From JBBDWZ01 sp050732575 (lineage in GTDB: Bacteria; Gemmatimonadota; Gemmatimonadetes; Longimicrobiales; RSA9), in contig JBOHRF010000016.1 of NCBI GenBank assembly GCA_050732575.1, forward strand, positions 1 to 41,473: DNA of 41,473 nt, read 5' to 3'. The translations under genes and the position numbers were made by a program. This document shows, one piece after another, positions 17,042 through 24,806 of the stretch (the stretch's first letter is position 1; each line of letters opens with the position of its first letter). Below the pieces are notes generated by a model. The model was not told the DNA's origin. It saw only the letters and a list, made by a program, of their open reading frames with translations, and ran no database searches.

Positions 17042-17069
17042 CAGCGCCGGAGGATCCCGACCGGCGCTG
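17042..17069 (-). terminator. Hairpin downstream of mlaD, no U tract
   Basis: CAGCGCCGG (17042-17050) and CCGGCGCTG (17061-17069) form a perfect 9-bp stem with a 10-nt loop, 11 nt beyond the mlaD stop on the minus strand. There is no T run after it, so it may be an RNA-stabilising hairpin or part of a Rho-dependent end. The rest of the 16879-17080 gap shows nothing I can name. Confidence 0.4.
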
Positions 17070-17080
17070 CGCAGCGAATG

Positions 17081-17950
17081 TCAGAAAATCTCGAGGTTGA
17101 TGTATCGGCGCGGCCGGGCGCGCACGTCTGCGGCCAGCGTCCGGATCTCGCGCGCGGCGCCAAAGAATTCGACATAAAGCGTTGAGTCGTTGATGAGACG
17201 TCCCAACGTACCGTGCCCATTGTCGATCTTGCGGATCACATTGGCCAGGGAACTGGCCGATCGCTCCAACGCGTTGGCGGTGCCGGTCAGCGCCCGTGCG
17301 CTCTCCTCAACGCGGGTCACAGCTGAAACCAGGGTCTGACCGGTGCGGGCACCTTCCACCTCCTCAGCAGTGCGACGCAATGCGGCCGACGCCAGGCGCA
17401 ACTCGGCAAAAGCGGCTCTCAACTCGAGCGCGCTCGAGGGCAACACCGAGGCCGTGGCCCGCAGGTCGCGCACGGTTTCCGTGGAGAGCAGCGAGTCCGC
17501 GCGACTGAGGAAGCCGGTGGCGCGCGTGCTGAGTTCACCCGCCATGTCCACGAGCTCAGGTGCGCTCATGCCCGCAATGGTATCGCCCTTCTCCAGCTTG
17601 ACCATGGCCGTGCCCGGCACCAACTCAACCGAATGCGCGCCAAAGACATCGCCGCTCACGCGCGCGCGTGTGTCGGCCGGCAGCGCCAGTTTGTCGTTGA
17701 GGCGCAAGACCGCGATGACGCGCTGAGAGCCTTCCAGTGCAATCGACTTCACGGAGCCGACTTCCACGCCTTGCAGCTCCACGCGGTCGCCCCGCTTCAA
17801 GCCCGCGCCATTGTCCAGGGCCACCACCACATCCATGCCGCCCTTCAGCACGGGATTGCCCAGCAGGTAGTAGAACCCCCAGAAAAACACCACGGCAGCC
17901 AGCACGGTGAGCACACCCAGCGCCGCCACGTTCCGCTTCTTCTTATCCAT
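17081..17950 (-). CDS. mlaD: MCE/MlaD-family lipid-transport substrate-binding protein
   Basis: A 289-aa protein with an N-terminal membrane anchor (residues about 8-31, NVAALGVLTVLAAVVFFWGF) and an MCE domain at about 35-118, with the family features GGMDVVVALDNGAGLKRGD and VELQGVEVGSVKSIALEG. A long helical C-terminal region follows (ALELRAAFAELRLASAALRR), as in MCE proteins that form a periplasmic hexamer or tube. It should work with the MlaE permease and MlaF ATPase to move phospholipids between inner and outer membranes. ATG 17950 overlaps the mlaF stop (ATGGATAA). The helical extension is longer than in E. coli MlaD. Confidence 0.9.
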   Translation of the reverse strand: MDKKKRNVAALGVLTVLAAVVFFWGFYYLLGNPVLKGGMDVVVALDNGAGLKRGDRVELQGVEVGSVKSIALEGSQRVIAVLRLNDKLALPADTRARVSGDVFGAHSVELVPGTAMVKLEKGDTIAGMSAPELVDMAGELSTRATGFLSRADSLLSTETVRDLRATASVLPSSALELRAAFAELRLASAALRRTAEEVEGARTGQTLVSAVTRVEESARALTGTANALERSASSLANVIRKIDNGHGTLGRLINDSTLYVEFFGAAREIRTLAADVRARPRRYINLEIF

Positions 17951-18710
17951 CCCCGTCTCCTATCGCCGCCGCGGCGTCCACTTTAGTGCGGCGCACAAAG
18001 CGCTGCACGACCGGGTCGTTGATTTGCAAGATCTCGCTGGGCGGCGCCGACGCCCGGATCTTGCCATCGTACAGAAGCGCAATGCGATCCCCCACTTCGA
18101 ACGCAGTGTCCAGATCGTGCGTCACCACGATACTGGTCACGCCCAGCTCTTTGCTCACTTCAATGATCAACTCGTCAATATTGTCGGCGTTGACCGGATC
18201 CAGACCCGTGGTTGGCTCATCCCAGAGCAGGTAGCGTGGCTTGCTGGCAATGGCGCGCGCCACACCCACGCGCTTGCGCATGCCGCCCGACAGCTCGGCC
18301 GGAAACTTGTCCAACACATCCGGTCTCAGATTCACGCGCTCCAAAAGCTCTTTCGCCTCTTCGCGGCACTCGCGTGTGCGGCGCGTGCCGCCCTCTTCGT
18401 TCTGCGCCAGGTAGAGGTTCTCCGCCACGGTCAGTGAGTCGAACAGCGCCGCATTCTGGAATACGTAGCCGACCACCCGGCGCACGCGGGCCAGCTGTTT
18501 CGGCGTTGCATTCACGATCGATATGCCGTCCACCAGCACATCACCATGATCGGGTTCCAGCAGTCCGATGGCGTGCTTGAGCAAAACACTCTTGCCCGTG
18601 CCCGAAGGCCCCAGTAGCGCGAGCGTCTCACCTTCCTGCACCAGCAGGTCGACGCCATTAAGCACAACATGGTCGCCGAAGCTCTTCTTCAGGTTCTTGA
18701 ACTCGATCAT
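17943..18710 (-). CDS. mlaF: MlaF-type ABC transporter ATP-binding protein
   Basis: A 255-aa ATPase powering the MlaE permease. Walker A GPSGTGKS (about residues 34-41), Q-loop GYVFQNAALF, signature LSGGMRKRVGVARAIA, Walker B RYLLWDEPTTGLDP, and switch VVTHDLDTAFEVGDRIAL are all intact. The Met-Arg-Lys-Arg after LSGG is typical of the MCE-associated ATPases. ATG 18710 lies 3 nt after the mlaE stop and the gene overlaps mlaD by 8 nt. Confidence 0.95.
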   Translation of the reverse strand: MIEFKNLKKSFGDHVVLNGVDLLVQEGETLALLGPSGTGKSVLLKHAIGLLEPDHGDVLVDGISIVNATPKQLARVRRVVGYVFQNAALFDSLTVAENLYLAQNEEGGTRRTRECREEAKELLERVNLRPDVLDKFPAELSGGMRKRVGVARAIASKPRYLLWDEPTTGLDPVNADNIDELIIEVSKELGVTSIVVTHDLDTAFEVGDRIALLYDGKIRASAPPSEILQINDPVVQRFVRRTKVDAAAAIGDGDG

Positions 18711-18713
18711 TCG

Positions 18714-19481
18714 TCAGAACAGTTTCAGCAGCGGCGCCAGCAACACATCCAGCACCATCAGCATGATGGTGGTCACCACCACGGCAGTCGTGGTAGTACG
18801 GCCCACACCCTCGGCACCGCCTCCACCTTCCAGGCCAACCAGGCAAGCAATGAACGTCACTGCGAATCCGAACACTCCGCCTTTGATCACAGAAAAGATC
18901 AGCGACCAGGGCCGGAAATAGAAGCGCATACCGTAAATGATGTCAGCGCTGGTCAGACCCTCCACCGCGATCTGGCCAATTGCCCAGCCCGCAAACAGTC
19001 CAGCCGCGTTGGCCAGAATCACGAGCGGTGGAAACACCAGCACACCTGCAACAACGCGCGGCACGACCAGGAAGGCAACCGGATCGCGGCCCATGGCGCG
19101 CAGCGCATCGATCTGCTCGGTCACCTGCATTGATGCCAACTCAGCGGCGATGCTCGCTCCGATCCGCGCCATCATCACAATGGCAGTGAGCAGTGGCCCC
19201 AATTCGGTGATCACGCTGGCTGCCAGCACGCTACCAATCACCCAGAGCGGCAGGCCACCCGTGAACTGCGCGCCGCTTTGCTGTGATGTCACTGCCCCGC
19301 CCAGCATGGCAATGAACAGAACCAGGGGCAGCGACTGAATGCCGATCGTGAAGGATTGCTGCAGCGCAGCCGTCAGGTAGAGACGGGGCCGGGGCAAAAC
19401 TCTTAAGACCGCGGCACCGAGCAGGCTCGCGCGGCCGATACGCTCGAGCCCTGCCCGGAACGGCTTCAGCACTGGACTCAC
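18714..19481 (-). CDS. mlaE: MlaE-type ABC transporter permease
   Basis: A 255-aa integral membrane permease. GTG 19481 is preferred: it gives the normal family length and clears the upstream permease gene, whereas the longer GTG 19574 form would overlap that gene by 52 nt with an extra basic leader. Family signatures are LPLVLFIAMLGGAVTSQQ, GPLLTAIVMMARIGASIAAE, MQVTEQIDALRAMGRDP and PRVVAGVLVFPPLVIL. Five or so membrane helices are visible. It heads mlaE-mlaF-mlaD. No MlaC or MlaB homologue is next to it, so the partners may be encoded elsewhere. Confidence 0.93.
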   Translation of the reverse strand: MSPVLKPFRAGLERIGRASLLGAAVLRVLPRPRLYLTAALQQSFTIGIQSLPLVLFIAMLGGAVTSQQSGAQFTGGLPLWVIGSVLAASVITELGPLLTAIVMMARIGASIAAELASMQVTEQIDALRAMGRDPVAFLVVPRVVAGVLVFPPLVILANAAGLFAGWAIGQIAVEGLTSADIIYGMRFYFRPWSLIFSVIKGGVFGFAVTFIACLVGLEGGGGAEGVGRTTTTAVVVTTIMLMVLDVLLAPLLKLF

Positions 19482-19522
19482 CGCGCTCTTTATACCCCCC
19501 GCCCTCTCGCTGATCCCTTTAC

Positions 19523-20908
19523 TTACGCGCCGGACCCGCTTCCGGATTCTCCGGATTGCGAACGAGCTCGCCACACGTAATAAACCGGAATTCCGAGCAG
19601 AATGATCCCAAAGTCGATCATGGTAGGCAGCGTATCACGGACCAGCGAGTTGGCCAGCATGAGCACCGACGCGATGAGAAAGATCAGCGGGACGACCGGA
19701 TAACCGAGGGTGCGATAGGGTCGTACCAGGTCCGGCTGACGCCGGCGCAGGATGAAAACCGCCCCCACGGCCAACGCATAGAACGGCCAGATACCCAGGA
19801 TGAAGTCGTTGGCCAGCCGTTCAAAGCCGCGGATCGATACGTAGCCAATTCCCAGCAGACTGCACAGGATGATGGCCGCATCGGGTGTGCGGAATTTCGG
19901 GTGTACGTGCGCGATGGGTCGGAAAAACAGCTTGTCCTCGGCCATGGCGTATAGGATGCGAGGACCGGTCAAGGTAGAGCCGTTCAACGCACCAAACGCG
20001 GAAAGCATGACCAATCCCGAGATCACGCCTGCACCAGCCCCACCGAAGATGCGGTTGGCGGCATCAGCCGCGACCAGGCGGGCCCCCACCATCTCATCGA
20101 TCTGCAGTACCCAAAGGTAAGCCAAATTGACCAGCAAATAGATCACTACGATGATCGCAACCCCGCCCAGTAGAGCCCGCGGAAGTGTCCGTTCCGGGTC
20201 GCGAACCTCGCCTGACACGAAAGTCAGGTCGGCCCAGCCGTCATACGCCCACATCACCGCGATCAGCGCAACACCGAAGCCTCCCCAGGTCAGCGGCGAC
20301 CACTCGATGGGCTGGGACAGCGCCCCCTGTGAGACATCGCCAAACATGAACACGAGCAGCGCAACACCGGTAAGCGCCAGCACCTTGGCCACGGTGGTCA
20401 CGTTGGCGACAGCGGCAGCCCAGTCCACGGAGCGAACGTTGGTAGCGGCCAACAGAGCTATGGCGGCAGCCGCAAGCAATCGCTCGCCGCCTGTACCGAG
20501 CGGGAAAAAGTGTCCCGTGTACTCGGCAAACAGGATGGCAAGAGCGCCCAGGGCTGATGGCCGAATGACCAACAGCTCCGTCCAGCCAAACAGGAACGCA
20601 GGCACGGGCCCGTACGCTTCACGCAGAAAGACGTAAATCCCACCAGAACGTGGGTACAGAGCGGCCAGCTCGGCGATGGTGAGGGCGCCAAACACGGCGA
20701 CCAGCGCACCTACGATCCACAGCAACGCGATCGCGCCCACCGTGCCTACGTGTTCGGCCACAGAAGCGGGCACGCGGAAAATGCCGCTCCCGATAGTCGT
20801 GCCCACCAGAATCGCGGTCGCGCTGATCAGACCGAGGCGGCGAGGCAGTCGCTCTTCGCGCAGCCGCGTCGTCTCAGGCTCACGGGTGGCCGTGAGAGGT
20901 TCGCGCAT
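19523..20908 (-). CDS. APC-superfamily amino-acid permease
   Basis: A 461-aa membrane protein. ATG 20908 begins MREPLTATREPETTRLREER, just ahead of the first helix. TM1 contains the APC signature GTTIGSGIFRVPASVAEHVG; about 12 hydrophobic segments follow, with GALTIAELAALYPRSGGIYV (the consensus loop) and GPRILYAMAEDKLFF near TM8. It most resembles the LAT/SLC7-like branch that exchanges or imports neutral amino acids; the substrate cannot be set. It is 41 nt upstream of mlaE on the same strand and may share its transcript. Its leader holds a hairpin at 20987-21008. Confidence 0.9.
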   Translation of the reverse strand: MREPLTATREPETTRLREERLPRRLGLISATAILVGTTIGSGIFRVPASVAEHVGTVGAIALLWIVGALVAVFGALTIAELAALYPRSGGIYVFLREAYGPVPAFLFGWTELLVIRPSALGALAILFAEYTGHFFPLGTGGERLLAAAAIALLAATNVRSVDWAAAVANVTTVAKVLALTGVALLVFMFGDVSQGALSQPIEWSPLTWGGFGVALIAVMWAYDGWADLTFVSGEVRDPERTLPRALLGGVAIIVVIYLLVNLAYLWVLQIDEMVGARLVAADAANRIFGGAGAGVISGLVMLSAFGALNGSTLTGPRILYAMAEDKLFFRPIAHVHPKFRTPDAAIILCSLLGIGYVSIRGFERLANDFILGIWPFYALAVGAVFILRRRQPDLVRPYRTLGYPVVPLIFLIASVLMLANSLVRDTLPTMIDFGIILLGIPVYYVWRARSQSGESGSGSGA

Positions 20909-20986
20909 TTTTGATACAGTCCTGTTTGGTTTTACCGGTGTCGGAAGATACCTCTGCCGGCTGATGCGGGGTATCCCGGAGGTTCC

Positions 20987-21008
20987 GCCCCCTGGCTCGA
21001 GCCGGGGC
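20987..21008 (-). promoter_or_regulatory. Hairpin in the leader of the APC permease gene
   Basis: The perfect palindrome GGCTCGAGCC at 20994-21003 is flanked by GCCCC (20987-20991) and GGGGC (21004-21008), giving a tight GC stem about 80 nt upstream of the permease start. I do not recognise any known riboswitch core. It could be a transcript leader element or a protein-binding palindrome. Confidence 0.35.
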
Positions 21009-21116
21009 AGCGAGAGGTTTGCCACAGCAATACACCTCACCGCTACCCGCACCTTAGAGGGAACAGCCGCAGATCCGGAAAATCAGGCGGACGCGTATAT
21101 GTACGATGGGATGAAA

Positions 21117-21152
21117 AGCGCCCCGCACCCTGGGGAGTGTGTGCGGGGCGCT
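21117..21152 (-). terminator. Strong intrinsic-terminator hairpin
   Basis: AGCGCCCCGCAC (21117-21128) pairs perfectly over 12 bp with GTGCGGGGCGCT (21141-21152), with a 12-nt loop. On the minus strand the stem runs into TTTTC. It sits 21 nt downstream of the remnant reading frame ending at 21174 and before the leader of the permease gene. It looks like the surviving terminator of a lost gene. Confidence 0.65.
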
Positions 21153-21173
21153 CGTGCCGCAGTGACCTTCGTG

Positions 21174-21340
21174 TTAGCCATCACCACGGCGGGCCTGTGC
21201 AGGCTTGCCGAATCGGTTCACCAGTGAGGCGGTGATCGACAGTGTCGTATCCGTTCCACCATCACGTCGTGCGCGTTGGAGACATTTGTGACGGCTGCAT
21301 AGTGTCAATTCGTGCCAGACGCAGCCATTAGACTTTGGTC
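21174..21340 (-). pseudogene. Possible 3' remnant of a lost gene
   Basis: A reading frame ending at 21174 has the peptide TDTTLSITASLVNRFGKPAQ then ARRGDG and is followed by a perfect terminator hairpin, as a real gene end would be. Upstream, the frame runs into the tRNA-Ala terminator at 21345-21383 without a credible start codon or ribosome binding site, and the peptide there becomes Cys/Arg-rich and unlike a protein. The alternating polar/hydrophobic LSITASLV resembles a beta strand. I interpret this as the 3' end of a gene whose front was deleted. The parent family is not recognisable. The rest of the 20909-21392 gap holds the two hairpins listed separately. Confidence 0.35.
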
Positions 21341-21344
21341 GTAC

Positions 21345-21383
21345 GAAAAAAAGAAACGCCCTCACTGCGTTGAGTGATGGGCG
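21345..21383 (-). terminator. Rho-independent terminator of tRNA-Ala
   Basis: On the minus strand CGCCCATCACT, a six-base loop and AGTGAGGGCG form a stem (21357-21366 with 21373-21383, one bulged base), directly followed by TTTCTTTTTTTC (bases 21345-21356 read in reverse). It starts 10 nt after the tRNA 3' end. A classical intrinsic terminator. Confidence 0.85.
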
Positions 21384-21392
21384 TCTGCATCA

Positions 21393-21465
21393 TGGACCTG
21401 AGCGGGCTCGAACCGCTGACCCCCTGCTTGCAAAGCAGGTGCTCTCCCAGCTGAGCTACAGGCCC
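21393..21465 (-). tRNA. tRNA-Ala (anticodon TGC)
   Basis: A 73-nt cloverleaf: acceptor GGGCCTG/CAGGTCC, D arm GCTC/GAGC, anticodon stem CCTGC/GCAGG with loop TTTGCAA (anticodon TGC), 5-nt variable loop, T arm AGCGG-TTCGAGC-CCGCT, and discriminator A73. The third acceptor pair is G3:U70, the universal alanine identity element. The 3' CCA is not encoded (the genome continues TGATGC), so it must be added by the CCA enzyme. Terminator follows at 21345-21383. Confidence 0.97.
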
Positions 21466-21476
21466 CTCGCAAGAAC

Positions 21477-21494
21477 GGAGGCCAAGTGGCCTCC
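21477..21494 (-). promoter_or_regulatory. Hairpin in the tRNA-Ala 5' leader
   Basis: GGAGGCC (21477-21483) and GGCCTCC (21488-21494) form a 7-bp stem with a 4-nt loop, 12 nt upstream of the tRNA 5' end. It could end transcription of the upstream gene (the stem is followed by GTTCTTG on the minus strand) or be part of the pre-tRNA leader removed by RNase P. Confidence 0.5.
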
Positions 21495-21509
21495 GCTCGT
21501 TGAGGGAAA

Positions 21510-21536
21510 GCTATAGGTAAAAGGCGTGAGGGTCAA
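21510..21536 (-). promoter_or_regulatory. Candidate promoter for tRNA-Ala
   Basis: On the minus strand, TTGACC (21531-21536) and TATAGC (21510-21515) resemble -35 and -10 boxes with a short 15-nt spacer; TAGCTT two bases later gives 17 nt. The -35 box overlaps the stop codon of the gene ending at 21533. The predicted transcript would carry about 35-40 nt of leader before the tRNA. Confidence 0.4.
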
Positions 21537-21877
21537 CCGCGAGGCGCGCCGGCTTCAGTCACGAATTGCCTATGTCGCCGTGCCATTTCTACGCGCGCCA
21601 GTGCCAGCACATCTTCATCGGTGAGCCAGCCATTGTCCCATAGAATAGTAAAGGCGTTGCGTGCACGGCCCAGCCGATCCCGGCGAGCGGAGCCAGGTGC
21701 ACCGCGCTTGTAGGAAATGACACAACCACCCCAGCTGCCGCGCGTGACCGCGCCTCGTGTCAGATCCTCCGTAAGCTGAATCAATCCGTCGTGACCAAAT
21801 TCGACCAACTCAAGGCGAAGCTCGTTGAGCGCCTCTTCCCGGTGTGATTCAGAGTAACGCTCGAGTGAATTCTGCAT
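21533..21877 (-). CDS. Small uncharacterised soluble protein
   Basis: A 114-aa protein with ATG 21877 and AAGGAGT 7-8 nt upstream. Helical N-terminus (YSESHREEALNELRLELVEF) followed by LTRGAVTRGSWGGCVISYK and FTILWDNGWLTDEDVLALAR. No signal peptide, membrane segment or recognisable domain. It lies between tRNA-Ala and the TerB/PH-like gene, all on the minus strand. Confidence 0.65.
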   Translation of the reverse strand: MQNSLERYSESHREEALNELRLELVEFGHDGLIQLTEDLTRGAVTRGSWGGCVISYKRGAPGSARRDRLGRARNAFTILWDNGWLTDEDVLALARVEMARRHRQFVTEAGAPRG

Positions 21878-21944
21878 GGGTACTCCTTGGTTCTGCTACG
21901 CCCGGTCGGACGTTTGCAGAAGCCGTGCCCGCGCAGCGCTGATT

Positions 21945-22799
21945 TCAGGCGGAACGGCCGGAAGCACCACGCAGCTCAGTACGGCGCGCGCGTGCTGCAG
22001 TCAGCAGAATAGCAGTGGTAAGCTCGGCGTCATCAACCAATAACAGATGGCCGGTGCCGCCCTCACTGACCTCCAGCTTGAGACCATCGGCGTAGAGCTC
22101 GACGCGTTCCAGCTTGAGGTGCGGGAGTGTGGCGGTTCGGCGCGCTCCCCGAAACAGGGTACGCCGACTGGTTATCAGCAGCATGCCCAGGTCGAGCGGC
22201 AAAATGTCCTCACTGGCGTGCAGTGAGTCCCGCTCGCCCGTTACATGAAAAGGCGTGGGTGTATCGACGCGGAACGAAACGCGCGCCAGCGGCGCGCGCG
22301 CCGGACCCGGAATCGTGAGCTTCTGCGCGAGTCGTGCTTGTACCACCCAGTGGCAGACCTCTCCACTGTCCATGGACACCGGTGTGCTCACGCGCGGCAA
22401 GTCCCCCCGCTCAATGCGCGCCAGCAGGTGCAGGCGCTGCAATTGGTCGCGGTCACCTTTCAGATCCGTGGGATTCAGACCCAACAGTCTTTGCAATCGT
22501 TGCAGCGTCGTGTCTTCTTCGATGGTTACGCGGGAGTCGGACATGGCGTTGCGCAGCGCGCGCCGATAGATGGTCAACGCGACCATGCGCACTTCTTCCG
22601 CACTCAGCGCCTTGTCCTCGCGCAACCCGGCCAGGCGCTCGGCCTCGTCCTCGGTCAGGACTCCATCGGCCAACGCATCCTCGAGGTGGTGCTGGTACAC
22701 CTCGCGTGCGTGCGTACGGCGGCGGCGCAGCGCGATGGCAACCGCCGCCGCAAGCAGCGCCGCAACCAGCGCCCCGCTGATGATTCCAAAGGAAGGCAT
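21945..22799 (-). CDS. Membrane-anchored protein with TerB-like and PH-like regions
   Basis: A 284-aa protein. Residues 4-25 are one membrane helix (FGIISGALVAALLAAAVAIA), followed by basic RRRRTH, so most of the protein is cytoplasmic. Residues about 40-110 look TerB-like: ALADGVLTEDEAERLAGL, then MSDSRVTIEEDTTLQRLQRL, i.e. acidic turn plus helix repeated twice. Residues about 160-270 are beta-rich (FHVTGERDSLHASEDILPLD, MLLITSRRTLFRGARRTATL, KLERVELYADGLKLEVSE), like bacterial PH domains of the kind that read lipid-adjacent or stress signals. Assignment is by pattern only. Possibly a membrane stress sensor. Confidence 0.6.
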   Translation of the reverse strand: MPSFGIISGALVAALLAAAVAIALRRRRTHAREVYQHHLEDALADGVLTEDEAERLAGLREDKALSAEEVRMVALTIYRRALRNAMSDSRVTIEEDTTLQRLQRLLGLNPTDLKGDRDQLQRLHLLARIERGDLPRVSTPVSMDSGEVCHWVVQARLAQKLTIPGPARAPLARVSFRVDTPTPFHVTGERDSLHASEDILPLDLGMLLITSRRTLFRGARRTATLPHLKLERVELYADGLKLEVSEGGTGHLLLVDDAELTTAILLTAARARRTELRGASGRSA

Positions 22800-23035
22800 T
22801 CCCCATGGTAACGTCGCGCGGCTGGCTGCGCGAGGTTTGAATCGGGGCTAGATTGCCCAAACCCGTATCAGATCGGCCCATTTACCTTTTTGGGACCGGA
22901 ACGACCGGCCAGAATGCGGCGCAACTTTGCCTTCACTTTCCGGGGCGGCGGTGCAAGAAACGTTACAACGCGTGGAATTTGCCGATCTTCCGCTGCGTAC
23001 GCAGACAAGGTTCACAATTTCGACCGGAGCAGCAC

Positions 23036-24160
23036 ATGAATGAGCCGCGCACTTTTGACGATTTGCTGACGCCCGCGGCGCTGGTAGACCTGGATCGCGT
23101 CGATGCCAACCTGGCACGGATGGCGTCATATACGGCACAATCGGGTCTCGCCCTACGGCCGCACACAAAAACGCACAAAACGCCGGAGTTTGCGGCCGAA
23201 CAAGTACGTCATGGCGCAACAGGCCTGACCGTGGCGACGTTGCGTGAAGCCGAAGTCATGGCGTCGGTGAGCGACGATTTGTTGCTCGCCTATCCGCCTG
23301 TAGGCCGTCACAAATTGGCCCGTCTGTTCGATCTGCCAGAATCCGTGCGCATTACAGTCGCAGTGGACTCTGCAGAAGTACTGAGCGCACTTGCGCAGCA
23401 CGCGCGTGAGCGGGCTCGTACCATGGGCGTTTTGATTGAGATCGATGCGGGCATGCATCGGGTCGGCATTGCCGACCCCGCCGAGGCAGCTGCACTGGCA
23501 CTCACGGTGACCCAGCACGCGCGCCTCGAATGGCGCGGCCTGATGTTCTATCCGGGCCACATTCGTGAACATTTGAATGAACAGACTCAGCCGCTGCAAA
23601 CGCTGGCCAACACATTGAACGCGCATCTGGATGCGCTTGCCCGGCTGAATCTGGTGCCGGCCGTTGTGAGTGGCGGTTCTACACCGGCGGCTGCGCGATC
23701 ACATGAAGTTGAGCAGCTCACGGAAATTCGACCGGGCACCTACATCTTCAACGATCGTACGACGGCCGCTATAGGTGCCTGCGGCTGGGACGACTGTGCG
23801 TACACCATACTCGCCACGGTGGTGAGCACGGCGGTGAGCGGGCAGGCAGTAGTAGATGCTGGTTCCAAGGCACTGTCTCGTGAAGATATTCGCGGTGCGG
23901 ACGCGCCGGGGTTTGGTGCGTTGCTGGAATGGCCGGACATTCAAGTCAAGGCACTGTCCGAAGAGCACGGTCTGCTCGACCTGAGTAGAACGACGTGGCG
24001 GCCCCGCATCGGCGAGCGCATCCGCATAGTGCCCAACCACGTTTGTGTTTCGGTCAACCTGCAGGAGCGGCTGTGGGGTGTGCGCGGGCAACGCATCGAA
24101 GCTTCGTGGCCGATTCAAGCGCGTAACTGGTCACCGGCACCGACCGCCGTGCTCACATAG
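23036..24160 (+). CDS. D-threonine aldolase / D-serine dehydratase-like PLP enzyme (alanine racemase-type fold)
   Basis: A 374-aa enzyme with ATG 23036 and GGAG 8-9 nt upstream. The N-terminal alanine-racemase-like TIM barrel has the PLP lysine in RPHTKTHKTPEF (K45), GLTVATLREAEVMAS, and GVLIEIDAGMHRVGI. The C-terminal beta domain carries PNHVCVSVNLQ, the HxC metal site of metal-dependent D-serine dehydratase/DSD1-like members; the D-threonine aldolases studied have HxD. It should cleave or deaminate a D-3-hydroxyamino acid with PLP and a divalent metal. Transcribed alone; 24161-24333 downstream holds a small hairpin (24164-24179) without a T tract. Confidence 0.85.
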   Translation: MNEPRTFDDLLTPAALVDLDRVDANLARMASYTAQSGLALRPHTKTHKTPEFAAEQVRHGATGLTVATLREAEVMASVSDDLLLAYPPVGRHKLARLFDLPESVRITVAVDSAEVLSALAQHARERARTMGVLIEIDAGMHRVGIADPAEAAALALTVTQHARLEWRGLMFYPGHIREHLNEQTQPLQTLANTLNAHLDALARLNLVPAVVSGGSTPAAARSHEVEQLTEIRPGTYIFNDRTTAAIGACGWDDCAYTILATVVSTAVSGQAVVDAGSKALSREDIRGADAPGFGALLEWPDIQVKALSEEHGLLDLSRTTWRPRIGERIRIVPNHVCVSVNLQERLWGVRGQRIEASWPIQARNWSPAPTAVLT

Positions 24161-24333
24161 CCTGTCCCTCGCCGGGGACGGCGGCTCGACGCCTGTGTAG
24201 GTCAGCCGTCTCCGGAGCCTCATCCCTCCCTACGCCAAACTTGGCGTCATTGCTTACTCTTCCCTTCCGCTGCCGCCTGGCCTCGACCCTGCTTTTCCAG
24301 CGCTGGAGCAAAGGAGGATGGAGGGTGCGAACC

Positions 24334-24726
24334 ATGGCAACCGTGATTTCGACGTGGGCTTTGATTCTGGCAGGCGGCGCCGTCGCCGAGGCGCAATCGA
24401 CCAGCGCGGAACATACGGAACGGCGTCCGCGAATCGATTCTCAGCGCGAGCCGCGCGACGATCGTAGCTTGGGGCGAGTCGATGCGCGGATGGATAGCCG
24501 TACGCAGGACAGCTGCGCGTTGGAGCTGCGCCAATATGCCCGCAAAGTGGATGAGCTCGAGGAGAGGCTGCACAAGCAGCACATAAGCTGGCACCGCGGT
24601 CACGACGGCGAACGCGAAAACTTCATTCGCCAGCATGAGGCGTTGCACGAACGGCTGGACCGTGCGCGCAAGCAGTGGCGGTCGGCCAATCCGCCTCCGC
24701 GCTGCCGGCCAGGACGGGGTGACTGA
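24334..24726 (+). CDS. Small exported basic/coiled protein
   Basis: A 130-aa protein. ATG 24334 is preferred: GGAGGG ends 8 nt upstream, and the product begins with a clean signal peptide (MATVISTWALILAGGAVAEA, cleavage likely AEA-QS). GTG 24325 with AGGAGG is an alternative. The mature part is very polar: RRPRIDSQREPRDDRSLGRV, then a helical, possibly coiled-coil segment (LELRQYARKVDELEERLHKQ) rich in His and Arg, ending in Pro/Arg. No family recognised. It is followed by two hairpins, the second a strong terminator shared with aconitase. Confidence 0.65.
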   Translation: MATVISTWALILAGGAVAEAQSTSAEHTERRPRIDSQREPRDDRSLGRVDARMDSRTQDSCALELRQYARKVDELEERLHKQHISWHRGHDGERENFIRQHEALHERLDRARKQWRSANPPPRCRPGRGD

Positions 24727-24737
24727 TTGCAAGTTGC

Positions 24738-24757
24738 TCCTCCGAGGCGGGAGGAGA
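24738..24757 (+). terminator. Short hairpin before the shared terminator
   Basis: CTCCTCC and GGAGGAG separated by six bases (about 24738-24757) form a 7-bp stem just after the exported-protein stop. On the plus strand it is followed by AAGCAAACG, so it is not itself a terminator; it may stabilise the transcript. Confidence 0.35.
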
Positions 24758-24760
24758 AGC

Positions 24761-24806
24761 AAACGCCGTCCGGGTGATGACCCGCCCGGACGGCGTTTCA
24801 CTTTTA
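24761..24806. terminator. Strong terminator between convergent genes
   Basis: AAACGCCGTCCGGG (24761-24774) pairs exactly over 14 bp with CCCGGACGGCGTTT (24785-24798), loop 10 nt. On the plus strand the stem is followed by CACTTTTA. The aconitase stop codon (24804-24806) lies immediately beyond, so the hairpin ends both convergent transcripts. Confidence 0.85.

Noticed and set aside
20909..21060. Amino-acid riboswitch upstream of the APC permease
   Set aside because: A hairpin is present but no known glycine, lysine, glutamine or SAM aptamer core is seen.
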